From the NCBI GenBank assembly GCA_019918135.1, contig WBZZ01004810.1, forward strand, positions 90,001-154,000: DNA of 64,000 bases. The letters run 5' to 3'. Both the position numbers and the translations under genes were made by a program. The stretch's first letter is position 1, and each line of letters starts with the position of its first letter. Shown one piece after another: positions 1 through 10,555 of this stretch. Below the pieces are notes generated by a model that saw only the letters and a program-made list of their open reading frames with translations, was not told where the DNA came from and ran no database searches. The stretch is from Paulinella micropora (Eukaryota; Cercozoa; Imbricatea; Euglyphida; Paulinellidae).

Positions 1-346
1 AGCCCGGGCTAGGTCCCTTCGGGGGTTTAGGCCTTTACACAATGTCATCATTGTAGCTTGCGCAAGCTTACGGTGCTCAAAACACTTGGACTAACGGCTT
101 CCTTTTCTTTCTCTTCTTCCTTATCCTCCCACTCTCCATTCCTAGATTGCCTTTTTCTTCAACGTCCTTCCTCCTCTTCTTTTTCCAGAACACAGTCTAC
201 CCGTGATTCCCATCCCGGACACATGCACAGTACACAAATTATTGTTTGATGTGAAACTGCGTTCCTTTGCAAGGACTACATTCCTTTGCGACATCTCATC
301 TATCTGTATTGCCTGACTCATGTTGTCTCTCTTCTGTCCTGCGTAG

Positions 347-348
<2 letters not shown>
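1..348. other. No recognisable gene
   Basis: Pyrimidine-rich sequence leading into a CTT repeat. The short open frames here come from low-complexity sequence. I see no gene, RNA or mobile-element end. Confidence 0.5.
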
Positions 349-377
<29 letters not shown>

Positions 378-465
378 CTTCTCCTTCTTCTTCTTCTCCT
401 CCTCCTCCTCCTCCTTCCTCCTCCTCCTTCCTCCTCTTCTTCTTCTCTTTTGCTTTCTGCTTCTT
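349..465. repeat. (CTT)n/(CTC)n microsatellite
   Basis: Continuous CTT triplets pass into CTC and CTT/CTC mixtures. The apparent poly-Leu, poly-Phe and poly-Glu frames over it are artefacts of the repeat. Confidence 0.9.
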
Positions 466-501
466 TCCTTCTGCTTTTTTCTTCCTTTCTTTCTTTGTTC
501 C

Positions 502-504
<3 letters not shown>

Positions 505-564
<60 letters not shown>
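505..564. repeat. (ATT)n microsatellite
   Basis: About 20 ATT triplets end exactly where the first tRNA-like unit begins. The same motif follows the 3' end of every unit in this array, as expected of a SINE with a simple-repeat tail. Confidence 0.9.
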
Positions 565-795
565 GGACACCGTGATAGCCCAGTGGTCACGTTCTACCAT
601 CTGGGCCCTGTCGCCAGTTCGATTCCCGTCGGTGCCACCAGTATTTTCATTGAACATACCGGTCCGTCTGGAAGTGTTGGAACTGCCCATGCGGGGGTGT
701 CATTAGAGCCTATCGTCAATTCTTCGTACTCCCCTCACGGGTGAGACGATGGAGGCGCATGTGCAGATTTGCATCAGCCATTGACAGAGAAGCAC
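565..795 (+). mobile_element. tRNA-derived SINE-like unit 1
   Basis: The first 75 bases look like a tRNA. There is an A-box-like TAGCCCAGTGG, a B-box-like AGTTCGATTCC and a 3' end reading GGTGCCACCA, whose CGGTGCC pairs with the 5' GACACCG at six of seven positions. The T and anticodon stems do not pair well, so this is a tRNA-derived head and not a working tRNA. A body of about 155 bases follows, ending in GACAGAGAAGCAC, and then an (ATT)n tail. Five more copies lie downstream in the same orientation. SINE identity is inferred from the Pol III-like boxes, the body and the tail; no target duplications were found. Confidence 0.7.
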
Positions 796-857
796 TATTA
801 TTATTATTATTATTACTATTACTATTACTATTACTGTTACTAATATTATTATCATCA

Positions 858-904
<47 letters not shown>
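796..904. repeat. (ATT)n/(ACT)n/(ATC)n compound microsatellite
   Basis: Simple-repeat tail following SINE-like unit 1, with interspersed ACT, GTT and ATC triplets. Confidence 0.85.
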
Positions 905-906
<2 letters not shown>

Positions 907-965
907 GGAGGGGTGCACAGTATGGCACCCCACGGGAAGAGGAGGTGGTTGGGCCTCTTTCCACT

Positions 966-1143
966 GGTTTCGAGGCTATGTCGTTGTGTTGGCTCCGAGG
1001 CTATGTTGCTGTGTTGGTTCCGAGGCTATGTTGTTGTGTTGGTTCCGAGGCTCTGTTGTTGTGTGGGTTCCGAGGCTATGTCGATGTGGGTTCCGAGGCT
1101 ATGTTGTTGCGTTAGTTCCGAGGCCATGTCGTTGTGTTGTTTT
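966..1143. repeat. Minisatellite of about 25 bp, seven copies
   Basis: Seven imperfect head-to-tail copies of a unit like TTCCGAGGCTATGTTGTTGT. Three overlapping open frames cross it and all look like repeat artefacts. Confidence 0.85.
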
Positions 1144-1147
1144 TTAT

Positions 1148-1504
1148 AAGACATACACCACGTGGGATCAAAGGGGTATTTACATTCCGAGATATAGGGG
1201 TGGTGACGGGTTTCGAGACGTCCCAGACACTTACCACAAAACGTCCTCATGCGCTGGCAGACCGCATGAAATGTCTGCTACCCCTGTGAGTACCTCCATG
1301 CGGGACCTACCCAGTCTCGTGGAGCTCTCACGCGGGGAAGATCAATCATTTGTAGTTGATTTCCTGCAAGGTACCCGACACTGTGCGGGTAGTAGGGACT
1401 TCCTTTTGGGGCCTTCTATGCAGGATGGTTAGAGTCACTCTTCCCTCCCCAACATACTCACTGTAGTCCCTGTTGGGTCGAGGGATGGAGGCGCATGGCC
1501 CTCG
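1148..1504. other. Unique spacer between repeats, no gene seen
   Basis: Non-repetitive sequence of moderate GC. Near 1490 it carries GATGGAGGCGCATG, also found in the SINE-like body, so part may be an older diverged copy. No protein or RNA family is recognisable. Confidence 0.4.
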
Positions 1505-1525
1505 GGCTCAGCCATGACAGATCAA

Positions 1526-1528
<3 letters not shown>

Positions 1529-1584
<56 letters not shown>
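1529..1584. repeat. (ATT)n microsatellite
   Basis: Simple ATT run directly preceding SINE-like unit 2. Confidence 0.9.
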
Positions 1585-1850
1585 GGACACCGTGATAGCC
1601 CAGTGGTCAAGTTCTACCATCTGGGCCCTGTCGCCAGTTCGATTCCCGTCGGTGCCACCAGTATTTTCATTGAACATACCGGTCTATTTCTGGACCAGTA
1701 TTTTCATTGAACATACCGGCCCGTCTGGAAGTGTTGGAACTGCCCTTGCGGGGGTGTCATTAGAGCTTATCGTCAATTCTTCGTACTCCCCTCACGGGTG
1801 ACGATGGAGGCGCATGTGCAGAAATGCATCAGCCATTGACAGAGAAGCAC
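1585..1850 (+). mobile_element. tRNA-derived SINE-like unit 2
   Basis: Near-identical to unit 1, with the same tRNA-like head and terminal GACAGAGAAGCAC. It is about 35 bases longer because ACCAGTATTTTCATTGAACA is partly duplicated inside the body. It is followed by (ATT)n. Confidence 0.7.
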
Positions 1851-1892
<42 letters not shown>

Positions 1893-1895
1893 TAT

Positions 1896-2162
1896 GGACA
1901 CCGTGATAGCCCAGTGGTCAAGTTCTACCATCTGGGCCCTGTCGCCAGTTCGATTCCCGTCGGTGCCACCAGTATTTTCATTGAACATACCGATCCGTCT
2001 GGACCAGTATTTTCATTAAACATACCGGCCCGTCTGGAAGTGTTGGAACTGCCCTTGCGGGGGTGTCATTAGAGCTTATCCGTCAATTCTTCGTACTCCC
2101 CTCACGGGTGAGACGATGGAGGCGCATGTGCAGAAATGCATCAGCCATTGACAGAGAAGCAC
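1896..2162 (+). mobile_element. tRNA-derived SINE-like unit 3
   Basis: Full-length copy with A-box-like and B-box-like motifs and the internal duplication of the ACCAGTATTTTCATT segment seen in units 2 and 4. ATT triplets lie on both sides. Confidence 0.7.
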
Positions 2163-2189
2163 TATTATTATTATTATTATTATTATTAT

Positions 2190-2455
2190 GGTCACCGTGA
2201 TAGCCCAGTGGTCAAGTTCTACCGTCTGGGCCCTGTCGCCAGTTCGATTCCCGTCGGTGCCACCAGTATTTTCATTGAAAATACCGATCCGTCTGGACCA
2301 GTATTTTCATTGAACATACCGGCCCGTCTGGAAGTGTTGGAACTGCCCTTGCGGGGGTGTCATTAGAGCTTATCGTCAATTCTTCGTACTCCCCTCACGG
2401 GTGAGACGATGGAGGCGCATGTGCAGAAATGCATCAGCCATTGACAGAGAAGCAC
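2190..2455 (+). mobile_element. tRNA-derived SINE-like unit 4
   Basis: Full-length copy beginning GGTCACCGTGATAGCC, with a T in place of A in the acceptor-like stem. It shares the internal duplication with units 2 and 3, so these three form one subfamily. Confidence 0.7.
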
Positions 2456-2483
2456 TATTATTATTATTATTATTATTATTATT

Positions 2484-2699
2484 CCAGTGGTCAAGTTCTA
2501 CCATCTGGGCCCTTTCGCCAGTTCGATTCCCGTCGGTGCCACCAGTATTTTCATTGAACATACCGGTCCGTCTGGAAGTGTTGGAACTGCCCTTGCGGGG
2601 GTGTCATTCGAGCCTATCGTCAATTCTTCGTACTCCCCTCACGGGTGAGACGATGGAGGCGCATGTGCAGATTTGCATCAGCCATTGACAGAGAAGCAC
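2484..2699 (+). mobile_element. tRNA-derived SINE-like unit 5 (5' truncated)
   Basis: Begins within the A-box region at CCAGTGG and lacks about 18 bases of the head. The B box and body are intact and there is no internal duplication, as in unit 1. Confidence 0.65.
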
Positions 2700-2704
2700 T
2701 ATCA

Positions 2705-2735
<31 letters not shown>

Positions 2736-2800
2736 TATTATTATTATTAATGGAGGCACATGTCCAGGATCTGGATCTGATGCTATAGTCTGAGGAAGCC

Positions 2801-2840
<40 letters not shown>

Positions 2841-3070
2841 GGGCCCTGTCGCCAGTTCGATTCCCGTCGGTGCCACCAGTATTTTCATTGAACATACCGG
2901 TCTATTTCTGGACCAGTATTTTCATTGAACATACCGGCCCGTCTGGAAGTGTTGGAACTGCCCTTGCGGGGGTGTCATTAGAGCTTATCGTCAATTCTTC
3001 GTACTCCCCTCACGGGTGAGACGATGGAGGCGCATGTGCAGAAATGCATCAGCCATTGACAGAGAAGCAC
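2841..3070 (+). mobile_element. tRNA-derived SINE-like unit 6 (5' truncated)
   Basis: Begins at GGGCCCTGTCGCC, so it keeps only the B-box half of the tRNA-like head. The body carries the internal duplication. A very long compound microsatellite follows. Confidence 0.65.
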
Positions 3071-3113
3071 TATTATTATTATTATTATTACTATTATTAT
3101 TATTATTATCATT

Positions 3114-3144
<31 letters not shown>

Positions 3145-3203
3145 TATTATTATTATTACTATTATTATTATATTATTATTATTATTATTACTATTACTAT
3201 TAC

Positions 3204-3254
<51 letters not shown>

Positions 3255-3261
3255 CATTATC

Positions 3262-3307
<46 letters not shown>

Positions 3308-3370
3308 CATCATCATCATCATCATCATCATCATTGTTGTTGTTGTTGTTGTCATCATCAGCATCATTAT

Positions 3371-3401
<31 letters not shown>

Positions 3402-3411
3402 ATCATTTCCC
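3071..3411. repeat. Long (ATT)n/(AT)n/(ATC)n/(GTT)n compound microsatellite
   Basis: About 340 bases of triplet and dinucleotide repeats. The long poly-Ile, poly-Tyr and poly-Leu frames across it have no coding meaning. Confidence 0.9.
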
Positions 3412-3747
3412 TCTCGCGTCTGCAGGAGTGTTGTCTGCTGCGCTGATGCTGGGCGTCAAGCAGAGAGTGGACGGTGTCGTCAGACAAGCCGTCTCTTTCG
3501 CCTTCCCCAAACAATAGGCTTCTTCTGCACCATCCACAAGCGAGACAGCCACCCCAGATCAACAAAAGCTGGTCTCGGGTGGCTCTTTCCCACCACAAAT
3601 ACTACATTTCTGTGTTATACAAGAACTTCCCGCGCCTCCATGTATGTATTAATTCATTTTATACTACAGCCCCTGTAATATTAATATTCGCCCGCAGGGA
3701 ATAACTCCAGAGTGAAATTCCTCTGTCTGTCTGTGAGTCTGGAACGC
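3412..3747. other. Unassigned sequence, no gene seen
   Basis: Mixed-composition sequence between a microsatellite and a poly-T tract. Short open frames are present on both strands, but none has a recognisable motif. Confidence 0.4.
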
Positions 3748-3774
3748 TTTTTTTTTTTTTTTTTTTTTTTTTTT
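3748..3774. repeat. Poly-T tract (about 27 T)
   Basis: An uninterrupted T run. It could be the reverse complement of a poly-A tail of a retrotransposed sequence on the minus strand, but no such sequence is recognisable beside it. Confidence 0.8.
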
Positions 3775-4428
3775 CCAACTGCTCTCCCAAAATGTGCAAA
3801 ACCATTGTGTTAATATTAATAAAAGTGGTCCGGACACCTTTGGCATGAGAAAACCAAAATTTTGTGACGGGGTGGCTTTTTCAAATTCATGCAAAGATCA
3901 AGCAAAAGCTTTTTTGCATGGAGTTTTAGTGGTTCTCCCTTCATCCAATTGTGCAGGAATTGAGCAGCCGGACACTCAAGATTGTTCAGAAATTGCCGCC
4001 GGATTAGAAAATTACTGCGTTGTGAATAGCAAGGGCAAACGTTTTTGAATAAAGTAGCCACACTGGTCCCAGGTGTTATACACTCGTTTGCATTGTGCCA
4101 AACGAATGTGGAGCCACCAGCGAGCAAATCCTGTGAACGGTAGAAACATTAATATTCTGTGATTGAAGTTCTGAATTTCAAGCAATTCAAAGTTTTTTTG
4201 TGTCAAAGGACAAGTTCAGTGGACTGGTCGAATTGGTGTATTAATAAAAGAAAAACAGGTATGAGACCCTTTTGCCGGTTCTGGTCGAAAAGACTATATT
4301 TATTATTGATGCTTTTGTCGGTTCAACTATAATCAAAAGATATTATTTATTGCAAGCCCGGGGGTGTTTATCCATCCGATGCCAAAGCACTCTGAAAATA
4401 AAGTAATCTTCCTCCTCCACAAAGAGAG
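3775..4428. other. AT-rich flank upstream of the copia element
   Basis: No recognisable gene. Open frames of 85-103 codons occur on both strands without known motifs. The last five bases, GAGAG, are the 5' target-site duplication of the copia element. Confidence 0.45.
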
Positions 4429-4604
4429 TGTTAGACCTATTAATATAATTAACAGGATAGTCAGTATGAGCCGGCATATGTAATCTGTGTCGTTAGAGCC
4501 ATTACATATGTCTGGCCTAGTATATAATTTGGCCGTCCCTTGGCGCCCTTTTCTCAATAAAGTATCTACTGTAGGACACAGCAGATTATTAAGTTAGTCT
4601 CACA
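4429..4604 (+). repeat. 5' LTR of the copia element
   Basis: This 176-bp repeat starts TGTTAGACC and ends TCTCACA. It contains a TATA-like TATATAAT and the polyadenylation-like CAATAAAG. It differs from the 3' LTR by a few substitutions and an 11-bp indel near its end. Confidence 0.93.
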
Positions 4605-4622
4605 GGTTATAGGGCCTTGTAG
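4605..4622 (+). promoter_or_regulatory. Probable primer-binding site
   Basis: GGTTATAGGGCC begins immediately after the 5' LTR, where a tRNA primer should anneal. It loosely resembles the initiator-Met tRNA complement common in copia elements. Assignment rests mainly on position. Confidence 0.45.
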
Positions 4623-4667
4623 CGTGAACGTTATGTTTAGTAGACTTTATTCACTTATTGCGTACTA

Positions 4668-4842
4668 TCTGTGTGTGTGCGGAAGGCTACCACCGAAAAT
4701 ACGAACTGGTGTACGTGCGGAAGGCTGTCACCAAATATTTGAATCTGGTGTATGTGCGGAAGGCTACCACCAGTCTGGTGTGTGTGTGGAAGGCTACCAC
4801 CAGTCAGACTAGGCGGATCGTGCGGAAGGCTGCCACTGGTTG
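4668..4842 (+). repeat. Tandem repeats in the copia leader
   Basis: About five imperfect copies of a 25-45 base unit built around GTGCGGAAGGCTACCACCAG. They lie between the primer-binding site and gag, in the untranslated leader. They could be structural or packaging repeats, but nothing here proves that. Confidence 0.75.
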
Positions 4843-4912
4843 TTATAAGATCGTCAATATCTATTTTATTTCCTAACTCTATCTCGCTTTTCTACTCACA
4901 GAGAAAGCAACA

Positions 4913-6048
4913 TTGGTAGTCGAGCCTCCCTCCTACCTTCCTCCCTTGGTACGCCCGAACAATATGGCGTATCAAGGTTCCGACTTAGTAAAAATGAGGC
5001 TAGACCCTCCAAAGTTCAATCATGGAAAAGAATGGGAGCTGTTTGAGTACACCTTTACATCAGTTATAGGTGTCACTCACCCAGAAATCCTTTCCATAAT
5101 TCCGGGCTTGGAGACTCATCCCTTAGCCAAACCTATACAACTGCCTGTACGACCTGATTCCCCTTCAGATGCACCCTTCAAATCACCTGCAAAGGAAGAG
5201 GAAGAAGAAGAGGACGAAGAACAGACAGTAGTAGTAAAGGTAGAGGAGAAAGACAAGGGAAAGAAAGAAGAGGGTCAAGAAACTGCAAGTGCAAAAACTG
5301 CCTCTGCCCCCGCCACTGTTATACCTACTGACCTAAAATCTCAAATACCAGTGTTGACGAGGGGGAGTAAGCCGTCAACGCTATTTGCATTACAATTGGG
5401 AGCCAGATATTACACGAAAGAGAAAGAAGCTAAGCTAAACAGATTGCTCTATGCCTCTGAGTTCTACTTCAATCATGTGCTCACGATAGGAAGGTGATGA
5501 CTATAAAGAGGCAGGGGGGTACGGACGGCGTAAAGTGTTTCCTCGCCCTCAAAAAACATTATGGAGGTCTTGACCTCATAAGGTTTGAAGAGGACCAGGA
5601 AAAGCTATACCACTCGTACCCTAAGAAGGTTAGTGAGGTGAGTAGCTGGCTAGCTGACTATCTCATGACTATCAAAACACAAGAAAAGACGATAGGAGTG
5701 ATACCAGAGATGATGAAGACAGGCATGATCATGAAGAAATTAAAACACCTACCTGTCTATCAAGCCTACTATCGCAACACTTGGTGTCCTCTCTTACCAA
5801 CTCAAAGACCTAAGCTGCCTGAATTCATCAAAGTAGTGGAGCAGTTAGCTCAAAGCAACGTATCAGAAACTAGAATGCGAAAGCTATATGGATCTGGTAG
5901 TTCAAAGAGCGACCCTATCACTATCAATACAGTAGCAGGAATAGCTCAGGGCAAGAAAACGAGCAAGCCTTCACATGCTTATGGTGAGGGGGAGGACAGT
6001 ATTTGTTGGAACTGTCTATCCCTGACCATAAGATTGCTTTCTGTCTAG
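4913..6048 (+). pseudogene. copia gag, N-terminal and central parts (frameshifted)
   Basis: Two frames joined by a one-base shift at about 5494 encode a gag-like protein. The first (4913-5497) has an opening region like copia gag and then a Glu/Lys-rich acidic stretch. The second (5494-6048) is predicted largely helical and ends at ICWNC, the first half of a zinc knuckle whose remainder is in the next frame. Gag forms the virus-like particle and binds element RNA. No intact start-to-stop gag exists. Family assignment rests on position after the leader and before the knuckle and protease. Confidence 0.7.
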
Positions 6049-7085
6049 TCAGGTGTCAACTCAAGGACTGTCCCAAGGATGGACATGGTCCCTTGAAATG
6101 CCCCATAAGAAGGAGAACTAGGGTCTCTGAGAAGTTGCGTGGGAAGGAGAAGAGAGAGGACAGTCAGAGTGAGAAGACAGACAGACACAAGAAGAAAGAG
6201 GAAGAAGGAGCAAAGAAGAAGAAGAAGGAAGGTAGCAGAGGAGAGAGGCGAAAGCTGAAAGCAGCAGACTTCATTAAAAAGAAGAAAATGATAAGCTTAA
6301 ACGCAGAATCATCTGACTCCTCTAACTCACCCTCTCACTCAGAAAGTGAAGAAGAAGGTGAACCCCCAACTAGCCAATCTCCTTCTGAGTCTGAAGAAGA
6401 ATCAGAAGTAGATGGTGAGTTGGGGATTCACCACATGGCAATCATGATGATGGGGAGACTGAGAGAAGATGATAGTGGTGTGTGTGTCGAGGAAAACAAC
6501 CCCCCACCCTCAAACAACACCCCCATGCCACTTTTATCTCACACATCTAAGCCACCTGGCGCAAGAAGTAGAGAGGGAGGAGGTGTTGAGGGCGGTGTGC
6601 GTAGAGGAGAGCAGAAAGGACATGCATCATCTACCCAAAACGACTCCACACACACTCGCCCCACTATTCCACCCCTTCACGAGAATAAGTTTTTGACCAC
6701 CCTTGATATGGCTGGCGACCCAACTCCCCTAAACCAAATCATACCTTTGGAAGGGAATTGGGCCCTCAGACGTACAAGGGTAGGATACGTAAAATTACTC
6801 GTGACAAAATACAACCCAGTCACATTACGAGAAGTAGGTGGCCCACCCCTCAACCTCCACGGTAGACCAGTACGTGTAGTTGACTGTCACATCACAAGTA
6901 GTAAGCAGTGTGAGGCGAAAGTGCCAGATACAGGAGTTAGGTGCTCGTGGAGACTGGAAGCGGCGAGAAAGGGGGTGCAGGGTGGGAAGTGTGCTGCTAG
7001 ACTGATAGATCATGACTTTTTCTCGCTTCATGTTGATCAAGAAAGGAAGAGAGGGGAAATAGTGAGCAGTACAGAGAAAAATTGA
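6003..7085 (+). pseudogene. copia gag C-terminal/linker region with zinc knuckle remainder
   Basis: This frame opens over the second half of the zinc knuckle (Cys, Lys-rich and Cys-Pro residues around 6045-6100). A strongly basic Lys/Glu/Arg tract and a Ser/Glu-rich acidic tract follow, then about 110 residues of ordinary composition with several cysteines that I do not recognise. It overlaps the previous frame by 46 bases and the next by four. This overlap pattern fits single-base deletions better than separate genes. Confidence 0.6.
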
Positions 7086-7235
7086 ACCTAGGGTTGCTTC
7101 CCCCTCATGATGCTATGTATTACGAACCTGCCACTTTGTTTACACACATCACCTTGTGGAAAGCAAGCATCAACCCTGCTCAATCCAACAATGCAACTAC
7201 ATCTCTTTGCACACCTACTGCTACTACTACTACTG

Positions 7236-7287
<52 letters not shown>

Positions 7288-7947
7288 GACCACTACCACT
7301 ACTACATTCACAGAAGGAGTGGGAGAAATAGGGGAAGGAGTAGGGGGAGTAGAAGTGAAAGTAAGAGGAGTAGGAGTAGGGGGAGTAGGAGTAGGAGGAG
7401 GGGGAGCAGTAGAGGGTAGACCGCCTGTACCTACTTTGTCCGCACCAACTTCGACTCACACTTCGTCTTCTCAACCTACCACTGCACTATCTGATACGTC
7501 CTCATCACCTTTATTTGGACCCCCTGAGGTCATGGAAGAGGGAGAGCCAGGTAGAGCTGAGGATAGTAACGTTTGGGTAAGAGACGGAAAGCGGGTGTTA
7601 AGAGGTGGAGGACTACCTCCCATCGAAGAAATACAACGCTTGGTTACTGCTCTCAATCAGGGGCTTAAGAGTAGAACAGTGACAGACGGGTTGATTACAA
7701 GCCAGGAGGAGAATACGATGAATTCTATACAGAACTGTATTACGCCATGCACGACTGCGTTCTTACCCTTGCTACCAAACACAACAACCCGTTTGCACGA
7801 GGCATCGTTTCTTCTTTCCCGTACATGGTAAAGGAGGTAGAGGATCTCGAGGATGTGTTGGGTGGAGTGATACCTCCAGAAGAAGACGAACCACACGGCC
7901 CATCAGACACAGACACCACCACTTCATTCCCCGAACAACCACTCTGA
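7082..7947 (+). pseudogene. copia linker with poly-Thr tract
   Basis: Two overlapping frames (7082-7831 and 7747-7947) cover the region between gag and protease. A (CTA)n tract at about 7214-7307 encodes poly-Thr and is followed by Gly/Val-rich repeats. The second frame ends acidic. No catalytic motif is seen. The region is probably a hypervariable linker; its repeats help explain the unusual size of the element. Confidence 0.5.
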
Positions 7948-7957
7948 ATGCTCTATC

Positions 7958-8512
7958 ATGTTGATGGACAATAACTCTGGCCACAGAACTGACAGTAGCA
8001 ATATAGTGTGGGTAGACGATAGTGGTGCAAGCGAAACACAGTCCCTAGATAGGTCTACGTGTGTTAGCCTCAAGAGGGCTCCACAGAAGTTCCGCATAGC
8101 GAAAGGAAGCATTAGAACCGAGTACAAAGGAAAAGTTTTAATGAATCTGTCGGGAGCTCATGGGGAAGAAGTCAATGTCCTTGATGCCCACACCACCTAC
8201 AACCCGCACCTAAAGTACGGGTTGGTGGCTACTTCGGCATGGGTTCGTAAGGGTTCTGCCGTCATACACCAAAACAATCAAGTGATAGTCCTCAGGAAGC
8301 CTATTCTTATTACGGAAGACCAAATCGTGGCTAGAGGGAGAGCACTCCCAAACCACTTGACGGTGTTTGATGCCCCAGGTACCCCACCTCTCAATCCTAA
8401 CGAGTGGTATGAGCCCACAAGTACCTCTACTACTATGCCACCCACCACAAGTGAGACTCCCGAGCCCGACGATGATGACAGTGTCACGTCGGACCCGGGG
8501 GGACAAGCTTGA
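7958..8512 (+). CDS. copia aspartic protease region
   Basis: Contains VWVDDSGASE near the start, matching the D-S-G-A active-site signature of Ty1/copia proteases, which work as dimers to cut Gag-Pol. About 100 residues of beta-rich sequence follow, with GLVATSAWVRKG-type strands, and then a Pro/Thr/Asp-rich tail. The position directly before integrase is as expected. It should be part of a polyprotein, so the local ATG may not be used; the block is isolated by frameshifts on both sides. Confidence 0.75.
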   Translation: MLMDNNSGHRTDSSNIVWVDDSGASETQSLDRSTCVSLKRAPQKFRIAKGSIRTEYKGKVLMNLSGAHGEEVNVLDAHTTYNPHLKYGLVATSAWVRKGSAVIHQNNQVIVLRKPILITEDQIVARGRALPNHLTVFDAPGTPPLNPNEWYEPTSTSTTMPPTTSETPEPDDDDSVTSDPGGQA

Positions 8513-8575
8513 CAACCCACCTCTCACCTTTCTTAGAAAACCAACCCACCTACATACCATGACGTATATTGCTTA

Positions 8576-9472
8576 TTGTCACCGTGCATTTGTGGTTGGC
8601 GATGTGACGTACCTAATACATACGTACCTTATTCTACTGAGATAGATCACGAGAAAGATGAGAGGGCTGAGAGTAAGAGAGATAAAGCGCTAGGTAGTAA
8701 AGCTTTATGTCCTGTTGTTCGTCCTCACTATCATGAAAACATACATGCCACTGTGTTCCATCGTATGTGTAAGCACAGAGGGGTAAAAGCCATGGAACGA
8801 ATGGCTAACTATATGGGAGTAAAGATAGTGGGGAGAGAGTGGAGGGAACGAGTAATGAGATGCGAGTGGTGCTTAAAGAATAAGATAAAGAGAGTGCCCC
8901 ATTTCAAAGACAACCACCATACGGTAGAACGCCACCCTGGGGTTCACATAACAATGGATACTCAGGGTTGGTGGAATACCTTATCGTGGGACGGGAAAAA
9001 GTACAAGTTCACCGTCAAATGTCTTGCATCTGGGTTTGAGTTCGACTATTATCTGAGACATAAGAATGAGTTTTTCACATGCTTCCTTAAGGCCGTTGCC
9101 TTCTTCGAACGGCCTACGGGAAGAAAAGTGAAATTCTTGACTTGTGACCAGGAATATGGTAAGTACAAGGAGTTTCAGACTTGGATTGATGCAAATCAAC
9201 CAGTCCTCCTTGAGGCTCCGACGGGGGAGAAACAGGCAGTTGCTAAAATAGAACGAGCCCACCAGACGTGCGGCGGACCCGCAAGGGCAGTTCTCAGCGA
9301 CGCCGACCTTCCTGAGTCCATGTGGACTGAGACGGAAAAGCTTCCACTTATTTTGGCAACCTCTTATCTCTTGCCCACGGCCCTTTTAAGGGAAAATCTC
9401 CTTATGAAGTTGTTCACAAGAGAAAACCCTTTTTGCGTCATTTGCGCCCCATCGGATGTTTGGCGTACATGA
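8576..9472 (+). pseudogene. copia integrase
   Basis: The N-terminal zinc-binding module shows His residues around HRMCKH and the CEWC pair. The catalytic core has the first Asp in ITMDTQG, the second in LTCDQEYG and the third acidic residue within AKIERAHQT, the counterpart of the family's Glu in VAERK-type motifs. LPESMWTE after it matches the conserved LPxxxWxEA segment. This DDE integrase would insert element cDNA. The frame ends early at 9472 through a shift, before the GKR/GPY-like C-terminus. Confidence 0.85.
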
Positions 9473-9610
9473 AAGTAGACGCAAAGAGGGGGAAAGCTGA
9501 GAGTTTTATTTCTCGGGTATGAAAGAAACAACGGGTATTATCGCGTATACGATCCGGTTGCGAGGAAAATATTCGGTAATGTCCGTGATGTTATCTTTGA
9601 CGTTTGGAGA

Positions 9611-10555
9611 TTGGGGAAGAGGGGGGCATCTAAATTTCTCGAGGGCAATGATGTTGAGGATGAGATGTTCTCTGTTGATTGGCAACAGCCCCCCCTTCCC
9701 CTATCGCAACAAATGACCCCAGAAGATAAAGGAATCGTTTCAAGGGAGGACCCGGGAGGAGAGATTCCGGCAGGGGAAGAAAGTCCCCCGGTAGGAAATC
9801 CCCCTCTCGCTCCGACCCTCACTATGGAATCCCCCCCTGAGGAGTCACCCCACACTCCGCACACTGACGAGGATAGCGAGGCAGAAGAGGGTCCGGTGTT
9901 CGTGAACACGAGCCCGCCCCCCTTAGAGCATCCGAGTCCCAAAGTGGCTCAACCGAGTGACGAGCAGGGGGAGATAAAAAAAGCAAGAAGGGGGCGTAAG
10001 CCCAAAGAAAGACAAAGATTGTCCGCAACGTATGTGGAAATTCCGGCAAGGGCTTTTGGGGAGCAGTGGGCTAGATTGACTTATGGGGATAAATGGGAGA
10101 CGGCGATACGACGGGGGACAGCAACAGCCCCGTCTGCTCCCGTTACCCGTAAATCTAAACGATTTCCCGCGCATAGCGTCTTGTTTGACGACGGCGTCAC
10201 GGATAAGATATTAGACACAGAAATCGTCAAATATGCCAAAGCCCCACAACAGTCAAAAGCTATGCCCGAATCGCGTGAGCAAAAAGCCGCAAATGCACCA
10301 CCACCCTTGTCGACCAACAAAAACTCTGATTCGGACCTCAATACTAACGATCCCGGCATTGAGGTCACCTCAGAATTTGCGTTTGTCGAGGGGGAGAGGG
10401 AGAGGGTAGAGGCGCAGAGAGCGGCACATAAACCGGGATGGAGATCACACGAACAGGCAGAAATTTCGGTGAAAACATTATCACGGGAAAGAGGGCAAGA
10501 GCTCATGTCGCGGTATGTGCCCGGGAGGAAAATCGGGCGGAGTATTGTCTTGTGA
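9611..10555 (+). CDS. copia integrase-RT linker
   Basis: Pro/Glu-rich, low-complexity sequence with a basic RRGRKPKERQ patch. It lies between the integrase core and the reverse transcriptase, where copia elements carry a long variable linker. No independent function is suggested, and the apparent ATG is probably internal to the polyprotein. Confidence 0.55.
   Translation: MGKRGASKFLEGNDVEDEMFSVDWQQPPLPLSQQMTPEDKGIVSREDPGGEIPAGEESPPVGNPPLAPTLTMESPPEESPHTPHTDEDSEAEEGPVFVNTSPPPLEHPSPKVAQPSDEQGEIKKARRGRKPKERQRLSATYVEIPARAFGEQWARLTYGDKWETAIRRGTATAPSAPVTRKSKRFPAHSVLFDDGVTDKILDTEIVKYAKAPQQSKAMPESREQKAANAPPPLSTNKNSDSDLNTNDPGIEVTSEFAFVEGERERVEAQRAAHKPGWRSHEQAEISVKTLSRERGQELMSRYVPGRKIGRSIVL

Noticed and set aside
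565-640. Functional tRNA gene
   Set aside because: A and B boxes and a CCA-like end are present, but the T and anticodon stems do not pair and the sequence recurs with a non-tRNA body and repeat tail, so a tRNA-derived SINE fits better.
142-930. Long poly-Ile/Tyr/Leu/Glu open frames over the microsatellites
   Set aside because: They exist only because triplet repeats lack stops in several frames. Composition is that of the repeat and there is no unique coding sequence.
3775-4428. Transposase-like frames near 3,800-4,130
   Set aside because: Open frames of about 100 codons exist on both strands, but no DDE or helix-turn-helix motif could be found.
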